DNA from: Flectonema sp. DT1601
Lineage: Eukaryota; Euglenozoa; Diplonemea; Diplonemida; Diplonemidae
Assembly (NCBI GenBank): GCA_964019425.1
Contig: OZ025828.1
Span: forward strand, 682,001-746,000
Reading direction: 5' to 3'
Length of the DNA stretch: 64,000 bases
Part shown: positions 10,965 through 19,990 of the stretch, piece by piece
Position numbering within the stretch: the first letter of the stretch is position 1
How the letters are laid out: each line of letters opens with the position of its first letter
Position numbers and translations under genes: made by a program
Notes under the pieces: model-generated
What the model was told of the DNA's origin: nothing
The model's database searches: none
What the model saw: only the letters and a program-made list of their open reading frames with translations

Positions 10965-11117
10965 ATGGCTGTGCTGCAGACCTTTTTGAAGATTATTGAC
11001 TTTTGTCTTTTCAATGGTGATCGTTGCAATGTGTTGTATGCTGTTTGTTTCTTCGAAAGGGAAATATTCAGCTTCGGGCAGAATACGACCTCCGCTACCA
11101 AACTGCTTGTTGGATAG
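10965..11117 (+). other. Mini-ORF of the upstream module, fused into the decayed gene fragment
   Basis: The module's conserved ATG (MAVLQTF...) is followed here by five T instead of seven. The frame therefore stays open for 50 codons and enters the decayed gene segment in the same frame as that gene, reading FGQNTTSAT before a stop. In copies 2-6 the same ATG gives only eight codons. Translation is not shown; this may be chance. Confidence 0.3.
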
Positions 11118-11259
11118 AATTCTGGTGGAGCGATGGTACAATGCCATGAAGACTTGACCTGACAATGCCTTCGTACTGCTTCAACACGGTGGTGATACTG
11201 TTCTCTCGACGGTGACCCACCTGGTGAAGTTACTCAACAAAGTCAGAAATGATTTGTAA
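11071..11259 (+). pseudogene. Decayed copy of the ferritin-like membrane protein gene
   Basis: Two segments match the intact genes. Positions 11071-11152 match the part around codons 205-237 (GQNTTSA... region). Positions about 11171-11259 match the last 27 codons or so (LQHGGD..VLSTVTHLV...), ending in TAA. Everything between, including most of the ferritin-like domain, is deleted, and the 5' half is missing. A diverged version of the normal downstream flank follows. It is an eighth array member that has lost function. Confidence 0.85.
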
Positions 11260-12141
11260 GTTGGAAAAAAAAAACATACGATTTTTTTTTTTTTTTTTTT
11301 TTTAGTTTCTCTCGTTCTATTTCTTTAACATTCTAATGTAGTTTTTGTGCTCTGTTTAAGCAAAAGGTTGTCAGAAGTTGCCCCCATTACAGTAATTAAC
11401 TGTAGTTTGCTAACTAACTAGTATACTTTATATCTCTTACTATATTGTATTGATGGCTGATTAGTCTCATCTAACTTCCCCTTAGTTTTTCAATTTTCTT
11501 CATCCTGCTCTAGCTCGTTGACGGTATGCTTTGTTGCACTTTTTTTGAATTTGCTTGCAATGACGCTTATTGTTAATATTTTTTTCCATCCAACTTTCCG
11601 TCGTTTTCTTGCAAACGACGTGTCCTTATTCTTGTTGTGATCCCAAGAGACACATTAGTACTCTCCCGCAATCTAAATATATACAAACCTTTGATGTTCG
11701 AATTTATTTTTGTTAATTTTGAAATTTCATTGTTTTAGTAGCAGTTTAGCTCGTCGTCGCCCTGAAAACAAATAATAAAAACTACGAGTCCACTACACGG
11801 CGCTGATTTCTTGTAAAACAAATTTTCAAAAGTTAATTCCCGACTCGTTGATTGTACTGAAGTTTTGTTACTTATTTTTTGTAAGGAAATCAACCTCTTA
11901 CTGAAGAAGACATCGACGTGTTATTTTAAAAGACTCTCGCTGTCTGGTTTGAAGTGACTAAAATAGTTGCTGCATTGCCAACAACTTGAGTGCTGCATTG
12001 TCATGTTTTTTAAACCCAACAATCCATTCCAATAATCAAACTGTGCTAACTATACAAATAATACAGTTCAGTTTTGGTATTGATATAAAGTTGTCTCGTT
12101 TGCAGCTCTTAATAGCCGAATAGTACGCCTTGCCGTTGCAG

Positions 12142-12168
12142 ATGGCTGTGCTGCAGACCTTTTTTTGA
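12142..12168 (+). promoter_or_regulatory. Conserved 8-codon mini-ORF in the upstream module (copy 2)
   Basis: An ATG directly after GCCGTTGCAG (acceptor-like) encodes MAVLQTFF then TGA, 256 nt before the copy 2 start. The same mini-ORF occurs at 14664-14690, 17186-17212, 19708-19734 and 22598-22624 (there TTC replaces the last TTT, same peptide). It could be an upstream ORF, an untranslated remnant of another gene, or part of a promoter element. Its regulatory role is an inference. Confidence 0.35.
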
Positions 12169-12424
12169 AGATTATTAGTTCTTGTTTTTCTTGACTTTTG
12201 TCTTTTCAATTATGATCGTGCTGTCTGTTTCTTCGAAATATGCGTGGATTCCTTCTGCGTTGTTCCTCTCACCTTCCTTAGGTTTACGTGGATTGTTCTC
12301 AGGCTTGAGTGATTGCTTACTAGCCTGCTTTGTAAGACGGTAATCCTATTCAAAGTTATTAATATTGAGTCAGTTTGTTGATTACTTCATTTATCTTTTG
12401 AAAGATTAAACACAACTTCGAACT

Positions 12425-14038
12425 ATGAGTATCCCATCTGTTGAAAAGGGACCTGACTACGAAGAAGAGGTTGTCGCTGTCGCTGTCAAAGACAGCAGAT
12501 GGTGCACAACACCGAAGATAATTGGAGGTGTGGTCCTGTTCGTTATTGTTGCTGCTGGGATTTCGATAGGAGTCTGGCTAGCGGTGGCTAGTGGGGATGA
12601 CAACGATGATGATGATGATATCAAGAATACTGAAGTACCATTCCCACCAGATGGTTTCGGAGGCGTCTCCATGACATTAGACACAGTAAAGATTGACCTG
12701 ACCATAAGCACTCAAGATCTCCCTCCAACTCAGTGCCAACCTTGCATACTTGAGTGCAACTCCACAAGTTGTTCGTGGTTGTGCACCAACAAGAGATTCT
12801 CCACAGATGCTTCCCTCGTTGTTCACACAAGAAAGCCGTTCTATGGACAAGTCAACTGTTTCTGTAACACTTCATCTGAGTGGAGGTGTACTAAACCAGG
12901 GTTTGTTGATGTTGAGGGAGGTTTGAGTGCGTTCCCTGAATTCCTTGATAGCGGTGGCGTTTGCAGTGTGTTCGATTGCTTGTACTTTAGATCGGAAGAA
13001 CTGACTCACAATTGGATGTGTAGAAATCATAGGGGACAAGGCTTCAGACAGAATACGACCTCAGCCAACCAAACAGCCAATGGTGAATTTCTTAGATTGT
13101 TTTCTGTGGGAGCGATGGTGCGATGCAATGAAGCGGTGGCTGGAAGGCCATACACTTTGGAAGGTTCCAGTCTTCGATCACCTTTGTCGGCTGAATGCAG
13201 TACTTCCGATGGCTGGGTCTCTTCGATTGCAACAGAAACGAATGCAAACATCTCATCTTCAGCTGTGAAAGCAGCGACTTCTCAATGGCTGAATGCGGCA
13301 CAAGACGAGCATGCATCTGTGGCTTCGTTTTCGAAGTTTTCGATCCAGCTGCTGGCAGTTGCTGCGCCTTCGCACCTTGTCGAGCTTTCACACAGGGCTG
13401 CTTTGCAAGAGATTGAACACGCAAAGTTGTGTTTCAAAGCTGCTGTGATGATCCAAGGGAAGGGGTCTGAGGTGATGGGGCCGGGTAAGTTCCCTGAACA
13501 CAGTCTTGAGATTTCTTCTGATCTGAGAGAGGTTGCCAGCAGTACTGCTAAGGAGGGAGCTATCGGTGAGACGAACGCGGCGATCACGGCCGCTGTTCGG
13601 TACAATTTGTTTCAGGAATTGGAATCTCGTGAGATCAGTTCCGAGCTTGCGTCTCACATTTCACGTTCACTGAAGCAGATTATGATGGAAGAAGCTGAAC
13701 ACGCGGCCCTTGCCTGGCGTACTCTGCAGTGGGCTGATGTGGAAATTGACTTTGAAGCAATCCGCACGCATCCTCATGTTTCTGAGTCACAAAGTCCTTC
13801 CTTTGACAAGTCCAATCCGTTGAAGCATTTCTCCGTGTTGACTGAGGCGGAGAATGCGTACTTGTCGTCTGTGATATTCGAAGAAATTACTGTTCCGCTG
13901 TCGAAGAGTATCAAATCAAAGAAGAGGGTGGAGATCGATGTGGTGCACTCTGCGCTGCTTCAACACGGTGGTGATGCTGTTCTCTCGACGGTGACCCACC
14001 TGGTGAACTCGATCAACAAAGACAGAAGTGATGTGTAA
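12425..14038 (+). CDS. Ferritin-like membrane protein, copy 2
   Basis: 537 residues with the same architecture and putative metal ligands as copy 1. The linker is a run of Asp residues (GAT repeats) followed by IKNTEVPFPPDGFGG. Relative to copy 1 it carries Asn148, which creates an N-x-S/T sequon next to C145/C147. It also has the pair D175/V179 (FLDSGGVC) and Arg189 (LYFRS), shared only with copy 3. It is the first member of the regular 2,522-bp amplification. The start is preceded by TTATCTTTTGAAAG, a possible leader acceptor at 12403-12404. Confidence 0.85.
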   Translation: MSIPSVEKGPDYEEEVVAVAVKDSRWCTTPKIIGGVVLFVIVAAGISIGVWLAVASGDDNDDDDDIKNTEVPFPPDGFGGVSMTLDTVKIDLTISTQDLPPTQCQPCILECNSTSCSWLCTNKRFSTDASLVVHTRKPFYGQVNCFCNTSSEWRCTKPGFVDVEGGLSAFPEFLDSGGVCSVFDCLYFRSEELTHNWMCRNHRGQGFRQNTTSANQTANGEFLRLFSVGAMVRCNEAVAGRPYTLEGSSLRSPLSAECSTSDGWVSSIATETNANISSSAVKAATSQWLNAAQDEHASVASFSKFSIQLLAVAAPSHLVELSHRAALQEIEHAKLCFKAAVMIQGKGSEVMGPGKFPEHSLEISSDLREVASSTAKEGAIGETNAAITAAVRYNLFQELESREISSELASHISRSLKQIMMEEAEHAALAWRTLQWADVEIDFEAIRTHPHVSESQSPSFDKSNPLKHFSVLTEAENAYLSSVIFEEITVPLSKSIKSKKRVEIDVVHSALLQHGGDAVLSTVTHLVNSINKDRSDV

Positions 14039-14946
14039 GTTTTGAGACTTCTTCACTCTGTTTTCTTTTTACACGAGTTTTGTTTCTTTTTTTTTTTCTT
14101 CACTCCGCAAGTGCTTGTTCGTTTTGAGCGAAAGGTTGTCAGCAAGAGCATGTCTTAGCTCTGTGCTACATAGCGGACGTTATTACGTTTTAAATTCTTA
14201 TTCGAGACGAAACTTATACAGTAGTTGGCTTGATGTATTGATGGCTGACTTGTCTCACTAAGTTCCCCTTAGTTTTTTAATTTTCTTCATCCTGCTCTAG
14301 CTCGTTGACGGTAAGCACATGAGTCTGACTGTATTTTTCAATAAGAAATAATGAATTCATGTAGTCACTTGTGAATTCAAATATTCCTTTCTCAGTCTCC
14401 GCTTCTAATTAAGCTTATGGTTTATTTCCCCCCCCCATTATATTTAATTATAGTATCAAATTACTCTCTCCGAACCTCACGTGATATTAATTTTGTTTTT
14501 AATACCTAAATTTGCACCCAACAATCTAAATTTGCACCCAACAATCCATTCCGATAATCAAACTGTGCTAACTATACAAATAATACAGTTCAGTTTTGGT
14601 ATTGATATAAAGTTGTCTCGTTTGCAGCTCTTAATAGCCGAATAGTACGCCTTGCCGTTGCAGATGGCTGTGCTGCAGACCTTTTTTTGAAGATTATTAG
14701 TTCTTGTTTTTCTTGACTTTTGTCTTTTCAATTATGATCGTGCTGTCTGTTTCTTCGAAATATGCGTGGATTCCTTCTGCGTTGTTCCTCTCACCTTCCT
14801 TAGGTTTACGTGGATTGTTCTCAGGCTTGAGTGATTGCTTACTAGCCTGCTTTGTAAGACGGTAATCCTATTCAAAGTTATTAATATTGAGTCAGTTTGT
14901 TGATTACTTCATTTATCTTTTGAAAGATTAAACACAACTTCGAACT
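14039..14946. other. Array spacer 2
   Basis: A 908-bp spacer, essentially identical to the next two. It has a poly(C) run near 14429-14436, a directly repeated 20-mer (CTAAATTTGCACCCAACAAT, about 14507-14546) not duplicated after copy 1, the 8-codon mini-ORF at 14664 and the promoter-proximal block shared by all copies. No other gene is seen. Confidence 0.85.
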
Positions 14947-16560
14947 ATGAGTATCCCATCTGTTGAAAAGGGACCTGACTACGAAGAAGAGGTTGTCGCT
15001 GTCGCTGTCAAAGACAGCAGATGGTGCACAACACCGAAGATAATTGGAGGTGTGGTCCTGTTCGTTATTGTTGCTGCTGGGATTTCGATAGGAGTCTGGC
15101 TAGCGGTGGCTAGTGGGGATGACAACGATGATGATGATGATATCAAGAATACTGAAGTACCATTCCCACCAGATGGTTTCGGAGGCGTCTCCATGACATT
15201 AGACACAGTAAAGATTGACCTGACCATAAGCACTCAAGATCTCCCTCCAACTCAGTGCCAACCTTGCATACTTGAGTGCAACTCCACAAGTTGTTCGTGG
15301 TTGTGCACCAACAAGAGATTCTCCACAGATGCTTCCCTCGTTGTTCACACAAGAAAGCCGTTCTATGGACAAGTCAACTGTTTCTGTAACACTTCATCTG
15401 AGTGGAGGTGTACTAAACCAGGGTTTGTTGATGTTGAGGGAGGTTTGAGTGCGTTCCCTGAATTCCTTGATAGCGGTGGCGTTTGCAGTGTGTTCGATTG
15501 CTTGTACTTTAGATCGGAAGAACTGACTCACAATTGGATGTGTAGAAATCATAGGGGACAAGGCTTCAGACAGAATACGACCTCAGCCAACCAAACAGCC
15601 AATGGTGAATTTCTTAGATTGTTTTCTGTGGGAGCGATGGTGCGATGCAATGAAGCGGTGGCTGGAAGGCCATACACTTTGGAAGGTTCCAGTCTTCGAT
15701 CACCTTTGTCGGCTGAATGCAGTACTTCCGATGGCTGGGTCTCTTCGATTGCAACAGAAACGAATGCAAACATCTCATCTTCAGCTGTGAAAGCAGCGAC
15801 TTCTCAATGGCTGAATGCGGCACAAGACGAGCATGCATCTGTGGCTTCGTTTTCGAAGTTTTCGATCCAGCTGCTGGCAGTTGCTGCGCCTTCGCACCTT
15901 GTCGAGCTTTCACACAGGGCTGCTTTGCAAGAGATTGAACACGCAAAGTTGTGTTTCAAAGCTGCTGTGATGATCCAAGGGAAGGGATCTGAGGTGATGG
16001 GGCCGGGTAAGTTCCCTGAACACAGTCTTGAGATTTCTTCTGATCTGAGAGAGGTTGCCAGCAGTACTGCTAAGGAGGGAGCTATCGGTGAGACGAACGC
16101 GGCGATCACGGCCGCTGTTCGGTACAATTTGTTTCAGGAATTGGAATCTCGTGAGATCAGTTCCGAGCTTGCGTCTCACATTTCACGTTCACTGAAGCAG
16201 ATTATGATGGAAGAAGCTGAACACGCGGCCCTTGCCTGGCGTACTCTGCAGTGGGCTGATGTGGAAATTGACTTTGAAGCAATCCGCACGCATCCTCATG
16301 TTTCTGAGTCACAAAGTCCTTCCTTTGACAAGTCCAATCCGTTGAAGCATTTCTCCGTGTTGACTGAGGCGGAGAATGCGTACTTGTCGTCTGTGATATT
16401 CGAAGAAATTACTGTTCCGCTGTCGAAGAGTATCAAATCAAAGAAGAGGGTGGAGATCGATGTGGTGCACTCTGCGCTGCTTCAACACGGTGGTGATGCT
16501 GTTCTCTCGACGGTGACCCACCTGGTGAACTCGATCAACAAAGACAGAAGTGATGTGTAA
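14947..16560 (+). CDS. Ferritin-like membrane protein, copy 3
   Basis: 537 residues. I see no amino-acid difference from copy 2 on reading. At DNA level it carries GGATCT rather than GGGTCT in the codons near Gly347-Ser348, a silent variant also found in copies 4, 6 and 7 but not in 1, 2 or 5. Such shuffled silent variants suggest sequence exchange between copies. Confidence 0.85.
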   Translation: MSIPSVEKGPDYEEEVVAVAVKDSRWCTTPKIIGGVVLFVIVAAGISIGVWLAVASGDDNDDDDDIKNTEVPFPPDGFGGVSMTLDTVKIDLTISTQDLPPTQCQPCILECNSTSCSWLCTNKRFSTDASLVVHTRKPFYGQVNCFCNTSSEWRCTKPGFVDVEGGLSAFPEFLDSGGVCSVFDCLYFRSEELTHNWMCRNHRGQGFRQNTTSANQTANGEFLRLFSVGAMVRCNEAVAGRPYTLEGSSLRSPLSAECSTSDGWVSSIATETNANISSSAVKAATSQWLNAAQDEHASVASFSKFSIQLLAVAAPSHLVELSHRAALQEIEHAKLCFKAAVMIQGKGSEVMGPGKFPEHSLEISSDLREVASSTAKEGAIGETNAAITAAVRYNLFQELESREISSELASHISRSLKQIMMEEAEHAALAWRTLQWADVEIDFEAIRTHPHVSESQSPSFDKSNPLKHFSVLTEAENAYLSSVIFEEITVPLSKSIKSKKRVEIDVVHSALLQHGGDAVLSTVTHLVNSINKDRSDV

Positions 16561-17468
16561 GTTTTGAGACTTCTTCACTCTGTTTTCTTTTTACACGAGT
16601 TTTGTTTCTTTTTTTTTTTCTTCACTCCGCAAGTGCTTGTTCGTTTTGAGCGAAAGGTTGTCAGCAAGAGCATGTCTTAGCTCTGTGCTACATAGCGGAC
16701 GTTATTACGTTTTAAATTCTTATTCGAGACGAAACTTATACAGTAGTTGGCTTGATGTATTGATGGCTGACTTGTCTCACTAAGTTCCCCTTAGTTTTTT
16801 AATTTTCTTCATCCTGCTCTAGCTCGTTGACGGTAAGCACATGAGTCTGACTGTATTTTTCAATAAGAAATAATGAATTCATGTAGTCACTTGTGAATTC
16901 AAATATTCCTTTCTCAGTCTCCGCTTCTAATTAAGCTTATGGTTTATTTCCCCCCCCCATTATATTTAATTATAGTATCAAATTACTCTCTCCGAACCTC
17001 ACGTGATATTAATTTTGTTTTTAATACCTAAATTTGCACCCAACAATCTAAATTTGCACCCAACAATCCATTCCGATAATCAAACTGTGCTAACTATACA
17101 AATAATACAGTTCAGTTTTGGTATTGATATAAAGTTGTCTCGTTTGCAGCTCTTAATAGCCGAATAGTACGCCTTGCCGTTGCAGATGGCTGTGCTGCAG
17201 ACCTTTTTTTGAAGATTATTAGTTCTTGTTTTTCTTGACTTTTGTCTTTTCAATTATGATCGTGCTGTCTGTTTCTTCGAAATATGCGTGGATTCCTTCT
17301 GCGTTGTTCCTCTCACCTTCCTTAGGTTTACGTGGATTGTTCTCAGGCTTGAGTGATTGCTTACTAGCCTGCTTTGTAAGACGGTAATCCTATTCAAAGT
17401 TATTAATATTGAGTCAGTTTGTTGATTACTTCATTTATCTTTTGAAAGATTAAACACAACTTCGAACT
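16561..17468. other. Array spacer 3
   Basis: Same length and content as spacer 2, including the repeated 20-mer, the poly(C) run and the mini-ORF at 17186. No other gene is seen. Confidence 0.85.
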
Positions 17469-19082
17469 ATGAGTATCCCATCTGTTGAAAAGGGACCTGA
17501 CTACGAAGAAGAGGTTGTCGCTGTCGCTGTCAAAGACAGCAGATGGTGCACAACACCGAAGATAATTGGAGGTGTGGTCCTGTTCGTTATTGTTGCTGCT
17601 GGGATTTCGATAGGAGTCTGGCTAGCGGTGGCTAGTGGGGATGACAACGATGATGATGATGATATCAAGAATACTGAAGTACCATTCCCACCAGATGGTT
17701 TCGGAGGCGTCTCCATGACATTAGACACAGTAAAGATTGACCTGACCATAAGCACTCAAGATCTCCCTCCAACTCAGTGCCAACCTTGCATACTTGAGTG
17801 CAACTCCACAAGTTGTTCGTGGTTGTGCACCAACAAGAGATTCTCCACAGATGCTTCCCTCGTTGTTCACACAAGAAAGCCGTTCTATGGACAAGTCAAC
17901 TGTTTCTGTAACACTTCATCTGAGTGGAGGTGTACTAAACCAGGGTTTGTTGATGTTGAGGGAGGTTTGAGTGCGTTCCCTGAATTCCTTAATAGCGGTG
18001 GCGGTTGCAGTGTGTTCGATTGCTTGTACTTCGGATCGGAAGAACTGACTCACAATTGGATGTGTAGAAATCATAGGGGACAAGGCTTCAGACAGAATAC
18101 GACCTCAGCCAACCAAACAGCCAATGGTGAATTTCTTAGATTGTTTTCTGTGGGAGCGATGGTGCGATGCAATGAAGCGGTGGCTGGAAGGCCATACACT
18201 TTGGAAGGTTCCAGTCTTCGATCACCTTTGTCGGCTGAATGCAGTACTTCCGATGGCTGGGTCTCTTCGATTGCAACAGAAACGAATGCAAACATCTCAT
18301 CTTCAGCTGTGAAAGCAGCGACTTCTCAATGGCTGAATGCGGCACAAGACGAGCATGCATCTGTGGCTTCGTTTTCGAAGTTTTCGATCCAGCTGCTGGC
18401 AGTTGCTGCGCCTTCGCACCTTGTCGAGCTTTCACACAGGGCTGCTTTGCAAGAGATTGAACACGCAAAGTTGTGTTTCAAAGCTGCTGTGATGATCCAA
18501 GGGAAGGGATCTGAGGTGATGGGGCCGGGTAAGTTCCCTGAACACAGTCTTGAGATTTCTTCTGATCTGAGAGAGGTTGCCAGCAGTACTGCTAAGGAGG
18601 GAGCTATCGGTGAGACGAACGCGGCGATCACGGCCGCTGTTCGGTACAATTTGTTTCAGGAATTGGAATCTCGTGAGATCAGTTCCGAGCTTGCGTCTCA
18701 CATTTCACGTTCACTGAAGCAGATTATGATGGAAGAAGCTGAACACGCGGCCCTTGCCTGGCGTACTCTGCAGTGGGCTGATGTGGAAATTGACTTTGAA
18801 GCAATCCGCACGCATCCTCATGTTTCTGAGTCACAAAGTCCTTCCTTTGACAAGTCCAATCCGTTGAAGCATTTCTCCGTGTTGACTGAGGCGGAGAATG
18901 CGTACTTGTCGTCTGTGATATTCGAAGAAATTACTGTTCCGCTGTCGAAGAGTATCAAATCAAAGAAGAGGGTGGAGATCGATGTGGTGCACTCTGCGCT
19001 GCTTCAACACGGTGGTGATGCTGTTCTCTCGACGGTGACCCACCTGGTGAACTCGATCAACAAAGACAGAAGTGATGTGTAA
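17469..19082 (+). CDS. Ferritin-like membrane protein, copy 4
   Basis: 537 residues. It has the copy 2 type of Asp-run linker and Asn148. Around residues 175-189, however, it has the copy 1 type sequence (FLNSGGGC, LYFGS) in place of FLDSGGVC and LYFRS. This is a clear mosaic of two array haplotypes within one reading frame. Confidence 0.85.
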   Translation: MSIPSVEKGPDYEEEVVAVAVKDSRWCTTPKIIGGVVLFVIVAAGISIGVWLAVASGDDNDDDDDIKNTEVPFPPDGFGGVSMTLDTVKIDLTISTQDLPPTQCQPCILECNSTSCSWLCTNKRFSTDASLVVHTRKPFYGQVNCFCNTSSEWRCTKPGFVDVEGGLSAFPEFLNSGGGCSVFDCLYFGSEELTHNWMCRNHRGQGFRQNTTSANQTANGEFLRLFSVGAMVRCNEAVAGRPYTLEGSSLRSPLSAECSTSDGWVSSIATETNANISSSAVKAATSQWLNAAQDEHASVASFSKFSIQLLAVAAPSHLVELSHRAALQEIEHAKLCFKAAVMIQGKGSEVMGPGKFPEHSLEISSDLREVASSTAKEGAIGETNAAITAAVRYNLFQELESREISSELASHISRSLKQIMMEEAEHAALAWRTLQWADVEIDFEAIRTHPHVSESQSPSFDKSNPLKHFSVLTEAENAYLSSVIFEEITVPLSKSIKSKKRVEIDVVHSALLQHGGDAVLSTVTHLVNSINKDRSDV

Positions 19083-19990
19083 GTTTTGAGACTTCTTCAC
19101 TCTGTTTTCTTTTTACACGAGTTTTGTTTCTTTTTTTTTTTCTTCACTCCGCAAGTGCTTGTTCGTTTTGAGCGAAAGGTTGTCAGCAAGAGCATGTCTT
19201 AGCTCTGTGCTACATAGCGGACGTTATTACGTTTTAAATTCTTATTCGAGACGAAACTTATACAGTAGTTGGCTTGATGTATTGATGGCTGACTTGTCTC
19301 ACTAAGTTCCCCTTAGTTTTTTAATTTTCTTCATCCTGCTCTAGCTCGTTGACGGTAAGCACATGAGTCTGACTGTATTTTTCAATAAGAAATAATGAAT
19401 TCATGTAGTCACTTGTGAATTCAAATATTCCTTTCTCAGTCTCCGCTTCTAATTAAGCTTATGGTTTATTTCCCCCCCCCATTATATTTAATTATAGTAT
19501 CAAATTACTCTCTCCGAACCTCACGTGATATTAATTTTGTTTTTAATACCTAAATTTGCACCCAACAATCTAAATTTGCACCCAACAATCCATTCCGATA
19601 ATCAAACTGTGCTAACTATACAAATAATACAGTTCAGTTTTGGTATTGATATAAAGTTGTCTCGTTTGCAGCTCTTAATAGCCGAATAGTACGCCTTGCC
19701 GTTGCAGATGGCTGTGCTGCAGACCTTTTTTTGAAGATTATTAGTTCTTGTTTTTCTTGACTTTTGTCTTTTCAATTATGATCGTGCTGTCTGTTTCTTC
19801 GAAATATGCGTGGATTCCTTCTGCGTTGTTCCTCTCACCTTCCTTAGGTTTACGTGGATTGTTCTCAGGCTTGAGTGATTGCTTACTAGCCTGCTTTGTA
19901 AGACGGTAATCCTATTCAAAGTTATTAATATTGAGTCAGTTTGTTGATTACTTCATTTATCTTTTGAAAGATTAAACACAACTTCGAACT
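19083..19990. other. Array spacer 4
   Basis: Same 908-bp spacer as after copies 2 and 3, with the mini-ORF at 19708. No other gene is seen. Confidence 0.85.

Larger units (their letters stand above)
10362..12424. other. Array spacer 1, contains upstream module, decayed copy and a second upstream module
   Basis: In order, this holds a downstream flank like those of the other copies, a poly(C) run near 10747, and an upstream module (about 10840-11060). Next come the decayed gene fragment (11071-11259), its own diverged downstream flank (to about 11525) and an older AT-rich section shared with spacers 5 and 7. A complete upstream module (about 12008-12424) then leads into copy 2. No intact gene is present. 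Confidence 0.85.
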
